Below the pieces are notes generated by a model that was not told the DNA's origin, ran no database searches, and saw nothing but the letters and a program-made list of their open reading frames with translations. From NCBI RefSeq assembly GCF_019097595.1, contig NC_080726.1, positions 13,550,205-13,614,204 of the forward strand: DNA of 64,000 nt. The letters are read 5' to 3'. The position numbers were made by a program, and so were the translations under genes. Origin of the DNA: Hemibagrus wyckioides (Eukaryota; Chordata; Actinopteri; Siluriformes; Bagridae). Below are positions 15,539 to 27,763 of the stretch, one piece after another. How positions within the stretch are numbered: position 1 is the first letter of the stretch; the number at the start of each line of letters is the position of its first letter.

Positions 15539-16814
15539 AGTGAATTCACGATGCCTCCATGTGGCTTTCATTTTAAAAAAAACTTTTAAAAAGAAAAGTT
15601 GAAAATGACGAAATTATTTATATATTCGAATATAAGTCAGAGAAATGGGTTGTTGTTTTAACAGCCTTACAGCGTTACATTTATTACTTTAGTCGCAACT
15701 TACATCATCATTACAATATTTCAGAAAGACTGTGGATGTGCCGAAAGACTGATAAACTAATAAAGCATAACAGGATGTTAACTTTATGATTTGGATGAAA
15801 TTGTTGTGCAGTCTGTGTCTTCAGATTTGTCGGGAGTGGGATCAGGGTTGCAGATCTACTAGAGCAGTGTAGCGAAGTGAATGATGATAGAGGAGGGAAA
15901 TTAAGACCGGGAAAGACAGAGCAAGAGGAGCTGTGTGATTTAGCAAGCTGCCAGCACAAACTGTTTCAAGGTTCCAAGGCATTTATTTATTTTTTTAATC
16001 ATCTTTCTTTTATCGTCAGAAATCCCTGGACATCCAGATGCATAATCTCTCAAAGTTCATGAGGCTAATTAAAGCACAGCCAAACTTCTGGTCTATTAAA
16101 GCTTCTGAACTAAGATGCAGAATATATAATGCTGCTTTCTATTTTTAACACAGTCTATAGAATTGACTGAACTCTGTTTCAGTAGGCTGTTTTTTTTTTT
16201 TGCATGTTCACTCTTCTTTCTTGATGTAAAGAGAGAGAGAGAGAGAGAGTAAAATAATGCCTATAATGCAGATATATAGGGTCTTGGTTTGAATCTTTTG
16301 GGCAAAGTAGTTGACTGCTGGACGACAGAAACAATCCCACAGGATCACCAATTGTGGAGTGATCTATGTAGTTGATGTAGTAAATCAAGTAGTAGTTAGC
16401 ACTGTCCTTCTAAACCTTCTGGATGTAAAACTGTTTTCCTGACACCTGCCATTTGTTCATGTGGACACCCTGTAGTGTTCTTTTGCACGCCACAGCTGGA
16501 TGACTTTTCCAGATTCCCCTGTTTCTGTTTACACATGTTTCCCATGCTCTTTTGCACATCTCTCAGTGGCCCACACTATATGTCAGAGCCACGTCGTGCT
16601 GGGCCGGAGCTGTGGAAGCGTTGGCTAGGGGGTCTGCCAAACCCCAGCAGTGGTAGGTTTGCCTGCAGGCGCAGCTCTCAGTGGAAGGTCCCTGAGGTGA
16701 AAGGGCCCTGTACTAATCATGACACCATCTGTTGGAGAGAAGGTTACACCAGCGCCACACTGATGTCACTCAGCTCCGCTCCATTCACTCTTGTCATTCT
16801 TAGTACATATTTCT

Positions 16815-16821
16815 TTCTCTC

Positions 16822-16858
<37 letters not shown>

Positions 16859-16872
16859 CGCTCTCTCTCTCT
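16815..16872. repeat. (CT)n microsatellite
   Basis: CT repeat with GT and CGCG interruptions. Confidence 0.9.
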
Positions 16873-17198
16873 GTCTTCGTTGGCTGCCAGAATGACAGGC
16901 AGCTGGTAGTCCTTTAAAGCAGCCAGAGGGCAGAGCTCTGCAGCTTCTCGCCCCCCGACTCTGTACCATCTGGGCCCTGCTGGCCGGGAGAAGAGCACGA
17001 CTCCTGGGATCTGGAGGAGAAGGTTGGATTTCCTGATGTGGAGGATGTAGCCACAGGTTTTGTGATAACCTTCTAAGCACGGATGCTTACATGGGCTCTG
17101 CAAAGCTCACGCATAAATTTACAAGCCAGCAAAGCATATTGTATTATTGGGGAATGTAGTCGATGCATTTACAGTTTTTGACTGCTTGTTATGGGCAA

Positions 17199-17690
17199 AT
17201 TAGGCTTTTCTACTTTTTCAGCTAAAGCAGCAGTCAGACCAAATGTGAATATTATTCATCTGGCAGGAAACCAGTTTACTGAAGGGGAAAGGACATGGGA
17301 CGAGGGACTGCTTGACTTTATAGCATACAGTTGTTGATGAGTAATGACTCATAATCGCACTTGCTGGTGTCACCCGTGCCAGCTCAGAGAGCTTGCTCAT
17401 TAGAGATAAATCTAATTCCCTATCTGGATTTCTGTAAAGCTAGCTCTACGTGACATTGTGACAATGCCCATTATCAAAAGTGCTATATAAATAAAGTTGA
17501 TCTGAATTGAAAGATGTGCATGTGCGTCTTGTAGCGGTTACTTTCCCTTCATTCCAAATTTACCGAGGTGAAATCTAATGCATAAATTCACAGCCCTCTG
17601 TCTCGTGAGCCAAGCGGAAAGCACTGCGGTCACTTCGGTCAGACTTTTTCCTCACTGTTTTCTTACTGTTGCTTGGCGCAAATCTAAAAG
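17199..17690. repeat. Copy B of an unnamed dispersed repeat, with a retroelement-like tail inside
   Basis: Matches 2466-2740 in order. Between the matching parts, about 17430-17515 holds a sequence ending GCTATATAAATAAAGTTG then GAATTGAA, a common fish retroelement 3' end. This could be a later insertion or part of the repeat. Confidence 0.45.
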
Positions 17691-20600
17691 GAAGTAAAAA
17701 TAAATCTCCTCCAAAAACCTGCTAGGGCTCCTGTGGTAAAATTCTGTTTTATTTATTTTGTTTACCTGCTCTGATTTTCTTGTTAGTAACATCAGCACCA
17801 AGTTTGTGTGTGTTTCACTCTTAAAAGTCATTATTTCATCTTGACTGCTGATGAATCTCCTTTGAGCCTTCCATTTAGTTAAGGTTGGGTGAATTCAGGT
17901 AATATGGGACACATTAAGAAAGTTATGTTTACTTCCTTGTCTTAAATACATACTTTTAATTTCTCCAGAGATGGTCATCAGAAAAATATAAAAAATAATG
18001 ATAATTAAAAAAAAAATATGTCCCATAGTTCTCGGTTTCAAGGTTCAGACATGTTTTCCTTTGATTTTTTTATTTTTTATTTTTAAGATGCAGAAGTAGG
18101 AACTAGAAAATGTCCCATGAAAGACAACTAGAAAGACATGGAACACAATCACTGAACAATTATTTGGCCTATTTTTAAGGATTTTTTAAAAAAAAATTTC
18201 ATTTAAATTGAAATCACCAAACAAACTTTCTTTCCTTTTTTTTCTTACCAGCTTAACACTTTCTCCACTATCATACAGTTAGAGAGGGCTAACACGGGTA
18301 ACGGACGCTTATGAATGGCTAATGTTGCTCTGATTGACAGGGGAGAGAGTAGTGTAGTCATCCCACCCTCCTCAGAGCACACTTCCTGGACACATGTGGC
18401 ATCATTGGGATTTAAACTGATGATCTCCTAACAATAAGACCAAACTACTTCTTCTTAACAGAGTATGGTTCTGTACCAGCGTACTTTAGGATGTCTTGTG
18501 TCTTGTGCTCTCTTCAGATTCATAAGGATCTTATCAGAGAAAATTAGAGCATACTTGAATTTCCAGGGCGTTTGCTCAGGGAAGGAGGAAGGGGTGCTGA
18601 TCTCATGACAGTTTTTTTTATAGAGACTATTGTGTTTTTGACCTTGACGAAACTGTAGCAAGTCTTTGTGCACTGCCAAGCTAACACCTTTATTTTGGCT
18701 CTGTTTGTGTTTAAACATAAAGCAGTGGTGCTAATAGCTAATCATTTCATTTCATTTCATTAGTAGAACTGTAATATAGAAGAGTGATGCTTGCAATATC
18801 AAAATGTCCTTTTATACCAACTAATCATGGAAAGCAGTCACATGACCGTGTGGGTTGTGTCAGCACCATCAAATATGCACGGATGAGATCGGAAACCGTG
18901 TCAAATCCTAATCCTAATGATAAATCCGATACGAATTCAGAGATCCAGGCCAGTTCTGACCGAAATACAGATACTCTACTACTGTAGGAAAACATTCATC
19001 TCTGAGGCTCAGAGCTGTCGTTTTCACACAGTTCAGAGCTTCGTTACTAGGCGCGTTATTGAATACAGGAAACAGCCAAGAGATTTCGCATGCAGTGTTG
19101 ATATTTATATCCGCCCAACATTAGTGATTCATATTTGCTATTAAAAGGACATTTACAGTAGAAACCACATGTTAAAATATGAGTCGCTGCTTGTAGCAGT
19201 GTGTTCCTGGAGCACTGGCGCAGCTGGGCAAGATTTATTGATTTATTGGCTCCTTCAGTGAACTCAATATGCTTGATTCTTTATAAACTGCTTCTGTCAA
19301 GGGTGTTCAGCGATCACTTCTTACTTTCTTCTTGGATTCTGTACAAATCACGCCCCTTCACGGCCACAATCAGGTCAACGCAAGTTGAAAAGAAATACGT
19401 CTCTGAAGCTGTGTGTAGGATGCAGGAGGCTATATAGCAAAGGGACAGGCTGTGGTGTGACTTGTATCAGGGCTACCTGCGCATGAGGCCAAGCCAGAGG
19501 AGGAAAGTTGGCGCTTCCTCCCTGCAGCTGGGATGATCTCTGTGACGGGACAGGCGTCCAACATATTAGACAGCTACTTGACCTTTTGCTGGAGTGCAGG
19601 AGGGATTAGTCCCCTTCCTGCATCTCGTCCTCACTCGATGTGAGGTTAGAATCCAGCTCAGTGAAGATTAAGTTTCAATTATATTTCAAATATAAGCTGG
19701 CTTGAAAAGGCATTCAAAATAGGTTCAGGGTAGAACAAGGAAGCATGTCTATCTGCGTTTCTTCTTTCTCAGAGGAGCTGGAAGGTCACACGGGTGTAGA
19801 GGAAAGACGGTCAGGACATACCCACCAGGTCAGTTTAGGACTTGAAGTACGGATATAAAAGTTCTTGGGGATTTAAGTCACGAAATATACAAAGTAAAAA
19901 TAAATTTTCCATGCAATTCTGTTCAGTGATGCTGGGAAATCAGCCGACCCTGAAACACTGAAACTGTCTCTAAATCAGAACAGATGCAAAGCCACAGCAC
20001 ACAGACACCTGGGACTCGGAGACCACTCCCATTATTAGTGAATTAAACGTAATCCTGTGACGGATTCTGGCTTTGATCTGCTCCATTGTCTCGCGTTTAA
20101 TCAGCACAGAGGGCCAGGCGTCACTCAGGTCTGGCTCCAGCTGGCCGTGCGAAGCGTGGAGTTCTCCGGCCCTTTCATCCGTGCCTAAGCCCTCTTCCGG
20201 ATCTGTCACGAGCCGAGGTGCTACAAGAGGTAACCATAGTGACAGGCAGTAATTGGCCTGAGTGTGAGCGTGTTGGCACAGCTGCCACAGCTTTTGAAGT
20301 ATTTACTCTAAACGTCCAGGTCGTTCTGTGCAAAATGGAGGAAATCAAACATGACACTTCTTATCATGATTGGGGGAAAAAAAAGCATAAATCAGGTGTC
20401 CCATTCGGAGAAGCTGTTGTGACTTCTTTTAAGCACAAGTTGTTTCTTCGCACACGCTAAAAAGAACAGCTTAAGTTGTTAGAAATGACTCCTTTGAAGG
20501 GTGACAGGCAAACGTAGTACTTGCTGTGAATGCTGTTTCTGCAAAATGGAGAGAAAATAAATTGCTTAACTGCTAAGTGTTTCTCATTTTAGCCCAACTG

Positions 20601-23600
20601 AAGGAACAGAATGTATATCTTCCCCTGAAGAGGCTGTCACACTCCACCATGTCTGAATAAGTGTCTGCTTACTTGTGATATTCCTTTGCATTAGGCTAAC
20701 GCTCCATGTACTTATGAAGGACTGTGTTTTTTGAGAGATCAGGCAGGCCATCTTCTATCCAAAGACAGTATTAAAGTAAGAGATGACTTTATGTTTATTA
20801 AAACTTTATAAGGTTAATCGTTTAAATAGCTGCATATGCAGCCAGAGCAAAGCTGGAAACCCACACACACACTCCTCTGAAGGTCTGGGTGAGACCCGTT
20901 GAGAAATACTTGTGGGCGTAACAGATATACAAATAAGAGCTACAGCTACTCATCACCAGGATGACCGCTGCAGTCACGTAAGATGGCAGTCAGGATGCAC
21001 TGACTGACTCAGATCTATCTTTTTTCTCACACAAATGCACACTGAATTTTACACGTCTCAGCAAAGTTATGAGAAAGTACATTTACGTTATTGTTTTTTT
21101 TTTGAGAGAGAGATATTAACAGTAATGCTTACGAATTAATTCAGTAAACATGGTTCAAGAGTCTGGAGTTCAAGACTCCAGAAAGTCTAGGAAAGGACAT
21201 TTCCTAAACTGTTTGTTATGCAGTTGCAGCTTGCAGAATCATGACGTAGATTATTCAAATGAAAACTGTAGTTTTGTGAATTCATTGTAGGTAATGCTTC
21301 TCTCCTGCGCGAGTGAAAACCCATGGCCGCGCCTCCGATGCCTCCCGTGTGGATTGAAACGCTAAAAAGGAAGCGAATGAGGTCTTGCAGCAATGCGTCC
21401 GGTGTAAATTGGCCCCGACAGGGACCCTGGTGTTTCATGCGTTGCCTGCTCACGTTTCGCATTTCTTCCCTCAATTTCTCACCGACTGGTCTGTCAGTGG
21501 CTTCCTGGTTGCTATTCATCATTAGAGCCACTCGTGATTCAATCTGGTAATACAGGGATAAATAGGTCAGTGGAATGGCTGCCGATTATTGTGAAGGTTC
21601 TGCTCCTGACATTTTCCATTTCCGTCTGCCAGATTCGGAGATCTGGCGAGTGCTTTTTGTAAGCCCAGATGCCAGTATCGACAAAGCAGCCAGCTTGGGG
21701 CTCTACTGGTGCCTCTGATTTTCAGGAAAAAGCTTTTAACCAAGAACTGGACTTGTATTTTATATTTATTTTTTTACTGTAGCTGGAATGCAGTATATTG
21801 TTCTTTACCTCAGGGAACGAGGACTATCATGTGGATGATTGTTTTGAAAGATTACTTCCATGGATCACAGATTTGCCTATGTTTTAATACATCAGGGGCA
21901 AAACGAGTAACCCCAAACTGCTGTTTTATTATGTATTTCCTTTCCCTCTTTCCTGGAGAGTGTCTGTGCTTGACAGCAACGAGCAAATTCCTTCAGGTGG
22001 TTTGGCTTAGATTTGTAGCAGACGTTACTATACGGGCTCAACGACCCAACAAACTGGCATCAACCCTCACTTTAGGGAGAAGATACGGAGCTGTCACTTT
22101 CTTTACGAGCATGTAAACATATAACTGCACAGGCGTTGTTTGACACTCCACCACTTGGGCGTGGTGCTGTCAGTCATTCATCAGCGTCAGAGTTTATTGT
22201 TACCAATTATTCCACTCCATTCCACTTCATTCGCTAGTGAAATTGTGTCAGAACTGGAGTGTTTTTCTCATGATACCTCCGCTGTATTAGTCTCTTCTGA
22301 CTGGCAGCCTGATCTCTGATGGGTCACAGATTGTTGTTTTTTTTCCCTCCTCCTCTTTCTCTCTTCTTTGATGGCAGCATTTTTGTTCTTTAGTACACGG
22401 TTGTTGCTTATTCATGGGAGCGGAGGGTGTGTGGAGGGGCTTACCTGTGTTGACAGTGTGCTGTGCATGGCTGCTGTAGTGGGTGTCATTAAAAGGCGGT
22501 TTCCGAGCTGGGAGAAGCTGATGATCTAGATGAAGTGCTCTCAGTGCTGCCAACTTAATGCTGATTGAATGACAGCCTGGGTAGGATGAGCCACACTGAG
22601 ACGTGTGTGCATGTGTATGTGTGTGTGTGTGCAGTGAGACAGGCAGGAGGGGGCTATAGAAGCCCACAGGTAACTCACACTCTGTAATTATTTTCATCAT
22701 GCAACTTTGGAGTCATGCGAGATGCCTGGAGTTGGAAAAACAAATAGAAAATTGGAGAAACACATGACACAGATTACGGTGCTGTTTACGGCTGTGTAGT
22801 GCGGTGAGATTCAATTCAATCAGTCAAAGCTGCACATACTGTATATTGTACCGCAATTATGCGAAAGTAAACGCGCCATGCCCCGTCTGTGATCTCGCGT
22901 CATATTTGGATTCCTGTTTTATTTTCCTCCCCAGCACAGGAACCCGGGACAAACGCTTAGTCAGTGTGTCACGTCTTCGACAGGACATGCGCGCGTGTTC
23001 AAGGTGAATCACATATCTGCACCCTCACCGCTCGTTAAAAAATAAAGAAATAAATAAATACCTCCAGCGTAATCTTCTTAACACGCTATCATAAGCAACA
23101 ATAAGGTAACGATATTGGGCAGCCGTCGTCGAGTGCTAATTACATGGCTTGAAACAAGTGATTAGCCACGTTTGTGAGAAACTAAAATGTAATTGGCAGT
23201 TTATGCAAATGTACATAATGTCTGATACACAGATTTGGCCTGAAGAAGCATAATATCTAATGTGAGGAAACACACCTAACTCACTCACGTTCACGTGCAG
23301 CCTGATGAAGCGTCAGTCATCCAGCTGAGTCAGAATGGGAAACATTCACACGGGCAAGCAGAGGAGAGTAGATCTCTGAGCCCAGTTCCAGTAATATTTT
23401 CCTCTGAGCAAACTAGCACTTTCATCATTTGTAATATCACAGTGCACTTGATTTCAGAAGCATTTAAACATGAGGTTTTGGAGAAATCTTTCATATCCTG
23501 TTGAGAGCGCTATCGCATGTGTACTTTGATCGATCGGCTTTAAATCATATAACTGGTAGGTACTGATGCTTTATACACCGGTTATATTGTCACTTTTTAA

Positions 23601-23648
23601 CTAATACACATGAATTTAGTGAAACTTTGTCATAAAATATTTAGAAAT
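17691..23648. other. Long intronic single-copy stretch
   Basis: About 6 kb without recognisable transposons. Short TG tract at about 22615-22631. A candidate conserved block lies at about 21187-21670 and a perfect palindrome at 20829-20842. No gene supported. Confidence 0.55.
20829..20842. promoter_or_regulatory. 14-bp perfect palindrome with TGCATATGCA core
   Basis: GCTGCATATGCAGC is its own reverse complement. Its 10-bp core is identical to the core of the POU-dimer palindrome at 38390-38401, but the outer A/T pair is replaced by C/G, which weakens POU binding expectations. Confidence 0.35.
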
Positions 23649-23755
<107 letters not shown>

Positions 23756-24050
23756 TCTTTATTGATCCTGGAGGGAATTCATGTATCCAGTAGCAACATA
23801 CATAAAGGCAAAATTAGTACAAACTTAGTACTGTACCCCCCAAAACTAATACTCAGCAGTATAAGCAACAGACATTGTGCTCAAATATAAATATATAAAT
23901 ATAATTGATATAAGTTAAAAACCTGTTACACAGTGGCATTGTCTATAAGGGACAGCAACTGTGAGTAGGTAGTGCAGATGTAAGCAAGTTCTTGCAATGC
24001 AATCCGAAGACAGCTAACACTGCCTAGGCAGTTAGCACATGTGAAATGTT
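23756..24050 (-). mobile_element. 3' end of a minus-strand retroelement (LINE/SINE tail)
   Basis: Read on the minus strand it ends GAATTCCCTCCAGGATCAAT then AAAGAATCTATC, and continues as the tetranucleotide array. A GGATCAATAAAG terminus followed by ATCT repeats is typical of fish non-LTR elements. The 5' boundary is uncertain and no coding part is present. Confidence 0.65.
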
Positions 24051-24309
24051 AGCCGATAACAAATCAGGAAGTGGTGTTGGTGTGTCTCCTTTTGGTTTCT
24101 GACACGCTGCAGTGGCTGAACCGCATTGCTCGAAGATTTAGCGCATTCCCTGCTTCAGAAGCGCTCCTTCTCCATTTACTCACCATTTCACTTTTACAGC
24201 TCTCTGTAAGCCTTGCCTTATATGGAGTTTTGTAAATATCAGTCAGCTGTGCTGTGAATGTGCTTGAGCATTTCCAGGACCGGGATTCATCATCATACAC
24301 ATTCGAAGA

Positions 24310-24545
24310 GTTCGAATAAAATCAGTTTTATTGTCATATGTACTAGTACAAGGAAATTTTTACTTTGTTTACTCCTCCAGAGAACGACAGGGTAGATGGG
24401 GGGGAACAAACATAGTTTACAATACAAAGTGTAATAAAAATATAAGTAATAGTAGCTTTTTTTTAAAAAAAAAAAAAAGAAAGAAAGTAATGAAAGAGAG
24501 AGAAAAATAGAGGACCTGTATTCTAATTGGAAAAACAACCAATAA
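24310..24545 (-). mobile_element. Second minus-strand retroelement tail
   Basis: On the minus strand the end reads CATATGACAATAAAACTG, a common fish retroelement terminus. A T/A-rich patch at 24456-24487 lies inside. The boundaries are approximate. Confidence 0.5.
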
Positions 24546-25905
24546 TAATAATAACAATTTAAATTTTACTGAAACTTAGTGTCTGATATGAATTGTTGAG
24601 CTACAAAATCATTTACACACAACTTTAGTAAGAAAAACAAGCAAAGAACACTATAATAATTGTGTGTCCAGAAAGTGGTTTGCTCCAAACTGCTAATATT
24701 TCTTAATCAGATTATTTTAGCGAGATCATTTTAGCTACATGTTAGATCAGCATACATGCATCTGTTTCTCCGAGCTGTATCTGAAGATCAAAATCCCTTC
24801 CAATTATATCATTATATACAAATACTCTGTTACTTAATTACAAATACTTTGTTAATTAATTAGTTTAGTTTCTAAATTTAGAAATCTTGCAAATTCTGAA
24901 ATCCCTGTGAATTCACGTCAACTAACAAAAGCACTGCAAGGGCATGCTGTGTCTGATTTATGAAGCTTCTTGTGCCTTTCACCATGCCATAGAGAACTGT
25001 CTTAGTCATGCTGGTGCAGGATTATTCACTCACACACACACTCACACACACACACACACACACACACATGAACAACCATATATTTTGATTTTAATAGTGA
25101 TGTATCTAAGCATAAGGGAATGACTCTCCTGGAAATTGTGGGTTTTACATGAGGGCATGCTCACACACACACACACACACACAGATAAATGAGTGTGTGT
25201 GACTGTGGGATTTCTCACACTGTGACATAGTGGCCATTTGTCAGTTTTCCCGGTGTTGTGTGTGTGTGTGTGTGTGTGCAGTATAGCCATAACTCTTGTT
25301 TATTGTGCTGGCTGTTGATTTGTAAGAGCATTTCTCTCTGTGAAATTGTTGCATTGAAATATTTAGAAATAATACAAAAGCGTCAGGATTGAAATATGAA
25401 TATTTCATACAGCGCCGGCTGGGACGTTTAGGGGCAATCAATAAAAGCAGCTGATGGCTAAAGGCTATACTTCTCACTTCTCAGAGCTCGGCCTTGGCGT
25501 CTTTCCGTAACCTGTATGCTGTGGTCCATCTGTAAGACACTTATATAGCCGTCTTCTTTTAACAGATCACGTACCATAAACCCAATCAATGTTATTATTT
25601 TATTCGCGCCTGTTATTTAAGGCTGTTTGAGTAATGTTGGCTCCAGTCTTTACACCAGGATAAAGCAAAGAAAAGCTCAAGGGGACTTTTATTTTACGAG
25701 TGTCCACTGTCCTCAGGGTCAGTGTGGCGACGCAGTGGGGAGGAACTTAACATCTCTGTGCCACAAAGAGGACACTCCTGATGACCCACACACACACACA
25801 CACAATGACAGAGACAGAGAGAGAGAGAGAAACAGAGGAAATGTTGGCCAGTCTGCTGGTAAAATCTGGCCAGCACTGCAGCTGAGACTTATGTACTACT
25901 TACCA
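24546..25905. other. Intronic sequence with CA/TG microsatellites
   Basis: CA repeats at about 25029-25069, 25163-25184 and 25792-25804, TG at about 25256-25279, and GA near 25816-25830. No gene supported. Confidence 0.6.
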
Positions 25906-26465
25906 CTTTGTCCACTTTATTAGGAACAGCTGTACACCTGCTCTTCAGCCGGTCAGCAGCACAATACATACATTTCTGCAGATACAAAGAGCTTCAAGCT
26001 GCAAGTTCACATCAAAAACAAGCATGGGGGAAAGCATGTGATCTCTGAGACTTTAACCATGGCATGGTCGTTGGTACCAGATGGGCTGGTTTGGGTTTTA
26101 CCAGAAAATGCTGATCTCCTTGATTTTTTTTTTTCTGTTAGTTTATATATGTAAATGATTTGAAAAACAATATAAGAGTGGAGAGTCTGTAGGCTTTATC
26201 AGTGTGTGAGATCAGATGGGAACTACCTGCTTGGTTCAAACTGCCAAGAAGTCTCTAGTAACTCAATTAATCACTCTTTGTGACCGTGGTAAGCAGAAAA
26301 GCATCTCAGAACATACAACACATCAAACCTTGAGCTGCTACGACACATTTTTCTCCATTCCCCTGTTTGATGTGAAGCTTAACTGAAGCTCTTGAATCGG
26401 AATCTGCATGATTTTAAGCATTATGTTGGTTGTATATTCCAGATAATTGTTACATGTAAGAAATA
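25906..26465 (+). mobile_element. Rearranged Tc1-like transposon relic
   Basis: The left end has the CTTTATTAGGAACA terminus of a common fish Tc1 family. Forward internal segments follow (AGATGGGCTGGTTTG; GACCGTGGTAAGCAG then AAAAGCATCTCAGA) to about 26335. About 26345-26465 is then the 5' part of the same family in reverse (GATGTGAAGCTTAACTGAAG). No usable transposase frame survives. Confidence 0.75.
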
Positions 26466-27348
26466 AAAAAACAATCGACTATTGCAACCTTAAATCATTA
26501 GCTGCATCTTTAATGTTTTGAAAAATCAGATCAGTTAAGACATGTTGAGGATTTTGCTAACATTGAATAGACCCTCAGAGGCCCTGGCGTGTCTCCTGCA
26601 ATAAGCCTTTCACCACAGAGGAACTCAATCTAGAGCACAACAGTAGTTCCCTGTGAGGTCTCGGCCGGTAATAAAGATTAAGAGGCCATCAGAGTGCGAG
26701 TGTGTGATTGTACTCTGAGTCATGGCCTGAAATGTCTATACTTTCTTCTTTCTTTCCCATTAAATTCCTGTGCACATAATGACAGCAGAAAAAAAGTGGA
26801 GAGAAAATGGCTGGGCATGCAGTGATGAGCAGAGCAGTCCTCTGAGAGATGGCCAGCGCTCGACTTCGGCTGCCTCGGGGCCCAATAAGACGCTGTCAAA
26901 GCACAAGTGCCTATATCTCTAGATGAGATTGTTGTATTAGTCAGACAACTGCTGCTACATCATTAGATTTTTTTTTTCTTTCGTTCCCAGAGTGATGCAA
27001 TGCAAGTTAAATGCAGCAGCAGTACTGGAACAGTGATGCCCCAGTGCACTCTATGTCCCATGATGCTCCTGACAGGAAATGAACTGTTTTTACACCTTTC
27101 ACATTCTTCCATTTGATCTCTACAGTCAGTCAGTTGTTAGATGGCAGTGCATGTCATGTGTAGTAGTCAAACACTGTGTTGCCGCTTTAATAGAGGGAGT
27201 GGGAGGGAAAGTAGTGGAAGAAAGAGACATAGCAGAGAGAGAGAGAGAGATGGAGCGCACTGGGGTTGTGGGTGAGGGCTGATTTAAGGGAGAGCAGAGG
27301 GATCAGAGAGAGGCCTTGTTAGACGAGTGCTCCCCAAAGCTCAGAGGG

Positions 27349-27351
<3 letters not shown>

Positions 27352-27402
<51 letters not shown>

Positions 27403-27410
27403 CTCCTCTC
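27352..27410. repeat. (CT)n microsatellite
   Basis: About 25 CT units, ending in TTTC/TTCTCC variants. Confidence 0.93.
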
Positions 27411-27445
27411 CCCTTGGTCCTTTCATTGGAAGCGGCGCTAGTCAA

Positions 27446-27763
27446 ATGGCAGATCAAAGCCGTGTTCAGTGTGTGTCAGAGCAGATCATTTGCACTTCCA
27501 TAAAACGTGCCATTGCCGACGACACAAAACCTCTGCATTCATTAATATCCAAATACAGCCAAGACAAAGCACATGCCGAAATAGACATTGTCTTTCGTTT
27601 GAACCAAAAGCATGCCCCCTCTGCTCTTCTCCAGCTCCAGTTTATTCCATTTAAACCTCATTCAATGGATTTTTATCCCCCTCCTACATACACATACACA
27701 CACACACACACACTCACACTCCCTCCCAGCTACCGGGGAAGCTTTCAGTGTATTATTAAATGA
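27446..27763 (+). other. Unrecognised 105-codon open frame
   Basis: The first ~85 codons have protein-like composition (starting MADQSRVQCVSEQIICTSIK). The last part runs into a CA repeat (Tyr/Thr/His). No domain recognised. It may be a fortuitous frame in a conserved noncoding block. Confidence 0.15.

Larger units (their letters stand above)
15127..17198. other. Intronic single-copy sequence with short tracts
   Basis: Holds a G-rich run at 15518-15538, (GA)n at about 16230-16249, a T-run at 16190-16201 and (CT)n at about 16815-16872. No gene supported. The 144-codon plus frame at 16475-16909 and the 119-codon minus frame at 16744-17103 partly rest on the CT tract. Confidence 0.55.

Noticed and set aside
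16475..17103. Frames of 144 (plus) and 119 and 104 (minus) codons
   Set aside because: All cross the CT microsatellite at 16815-16872, which adds stop-free Ser/Leu or Arg/Glu runs. The rest shows no domain.
22287..22700. 137-codon minus-strand frame
   Set aside because: Includes a CA/TG microsatellite (His/Thr run) and low-complexity Glu/Lys sequence. No domain recognised.
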